Assembly (NCBI GenBank): GCA_023135505.1
Contig: JAGLTA010000143.1
Coordinates: 1 to 6,121 of the forward strand
DNA from: Candidatus Parcubacteria bacterium
GTDB taxonomy: Bacteria; Patescibacteriota; Patescibacteriia; JAACEG01
Direction of reading: 5' to 3'
DNA length: 6,121 nucleotides
The notes beneath the pieces were generated by a model. That model was given only the letters and a program-made list of their open reading frames with translations. It was not told the origin of the DNA and made no database searches. Positions within the stretch are counted from its first letter, which is position 1. Every line of letters begins with the position of its first letter. Position numbers and translations under genes: made by a program. Below, piece after piece: positions 5,313 through 6,121 of this stretch.

Positions 5313-6121
5313 ATGGAAAAAATAAGTGAAAAAAAAGATCGTTTGGAAAAATTACAAAAACTTAAAGATCTTAATATAAATCCGTATCCTGCCAAATCAA
5401 GCAGGACGAATTTTATTATTGATATTTTAAATAATTTTATTGAATTTGAGAAAAAGAAAAAAAATATTTGCATTGCTGGGCGATTGCGTAGTTTAAGAAG
5501 CCACGGTAATTTAACATTTGCGAATTTGCAAGACGCCAGCGGAAAAATCCAGATCGCTTTTTCAAAAAAGGAGATAGGCGCTGAAAACTATAAGATTTTA
5601 GCAAAACTTATTGATGTCGGAGACTTTATTGAAGTTAATGGCGTTTGTTTTAAAACTCGCCGCGGAGAGCAGAGCGTAATGATTAAAGGATGGAAAATTT
5701 TAACAAAAGCGTTAATGCCGCTGCCAGACAAATGGAGCGGACTAAAAGACGAGGAGGAAAAATTCAGGAAAAGATATTTAGATATTTTGTTTAATTCAGG
5801 AGTGCGGGAAATGATAGAAAAAAAATCAATATTTTGGCAGACAGTCCGCGAATTTATGATTAAAAAAAGATTTTTAGAAGTTGAAACACCTGTTTTAGAA
5901 AACACTACTGGAGGCGCTGACGCTCGATCATTTATTACACATCATAATGCTTTGGATATAGATGTCTATTTAAGAATTTCAGCAGGCGAGTTGTGGCAAA
6001 AAAGATTAATGGTTGCTGGTTTTGAAAAAGTTTTTGAAATTGGAAGAATTTTTAGAAACGAAGGAATGTCGTCAGAGCATTTGCAGGATTACACCCAAAT
6101 GGAATTTTACTGGGCTTATGC
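5313..6121 (+). CDS. lysS: lysyl-tRNA synthetase, class II, 3' end beyond window
   Basis: This enzyme charges tRNA-Lys with lysine in an ATP-dependent reaction in the cytoplasm. 269 codons plus two bases are visible and the frame is open at the right edge; full LysRS is about 490-500 aa. The N-terminal OB-fold anticodon-binding domain spans about 52-131 (AGRLRSLRSHGNLTFANLQD at 55-74). The linker ALMPLPDKWSGLKDEEEKFRKRYLDI follows. Class II motif 1 is FLEVETPVL (187-195). The lysine-type signature FITHHNALDIDVYLRIS (207-223) and motif 2 FRNEG (247-251) come next. Motif 3 lies outside the window. Unusually, the usual PELYLKRL segment reads AGELWQKRL (224-232), one residue longer, and the motif-2 loop reads SSEHLQDYTQMEF instead of the common RHNPEFTMMEL type. 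ATG 5313 gives the normal family N-terminus; no Shine-Dalgarno sequence is present. Confidence 0.95.
   Translation, partial: MEKISEKKDRLEKLQKLKDLNINPYPAKSSRTNFIIDILNNFIEFEKKKKNICIAGRLRSLRSHGNLTFANLQDASGKIQIAFSKKEIGAENYKILAKLIDVGDFIEVNGVCFKTRRGEQSVMIKGWKILTKALMPLPDKWSGLKDEEEKFRKRYLDILFNSGVREMIEKKSIFWQTVREFMIKKRFLEVETPVLENTTGGADARSFITHHNALDIDVYLRISAGELWQKRLMVAGFEKVFEIGRIFRNEGMSSEHLQDYTQMEFYWAY

Noticed and set aside
1..6121. Alternative genetic code (UGA read as Gly or Trp), as in some Patescibacteria
   Set aside because: None of the six visible stops is TGA (five TAA, one TAG), but no in-frame TGA occurs inside any gene. Gly is always GGN and Trp is TGG at conserved positions, so the standard code fits.
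1..6121. tRNA/rRNA genes, CRISPR arrays, insertion sequences, attachment sites
   Set aside because: No clover-leaf, spaced repeats, transposase-like protein or long inverted repeats were seen. Almost every base is accounted for by the seven genes.

Overview
The window is AT-rich, tightly packed and entirely plus-strand. It holds seven protein genes and essentially no spare DNA. The first gene (MazG-like) is cut by the left edge and the last (lysS) by the right edge. The style suggests a small-genome bacterium, most likely of the Candidate Phyla Radiation (Patescibacteria, Parcubacteria-like). The reasons are very high A+T, Lys/Asn/Ile-rich proteins, short or negative gene spacing, a MazG-like protein with aspartates in its first metal motif, and a LysRS whose motif-2 region resembles sequences I remember from that group. 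This assignment is inference from memory, not from a search.

Layout: positions 2-295 hold a MazG-like NTP pyrophosphohydrolase. Positions 312-4688 hold a compact rod-shape module in the order mreB, mreC, mreD, PBP2 (mrdA). mreC/mreD overlap by 8 nt and mreD/mrdA by 11 nt. Positions 4715-5170 hold greA. A bidirectional-looking intrinsic terminator (5188-5220) closes this unit. After a 142-nt gap with a plausible promoter, lysS starts at 5313 and runs off the right edge.

The module encodes the core of an elongasome: the MreB actin-like filament on the inner membrane face, the MreC/MreD membrane link, and the PBP2 transpeptidase that crosslinks new lateral-wall peptidoglycan. The usual glycosyltransferase partner RodA is not in the window. 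GreA and LysRS are housekeeping transcription and translation genes.

Nothing here looks like a wholly new system. The most notable signal is in MreB: two positions that in ordinary MreB carry the Glu and Thr thought to position the catalytic water are Leu139 and Ile166 here, while the nucleotide-binding motifs are otherwise intact. Also worth a look are the absence of Shine-Dalgarno sequences before all six visible starts, a divergent LysRS active-site segment, and cysteine pairs and a long cytoplasmic tail in PBP2.
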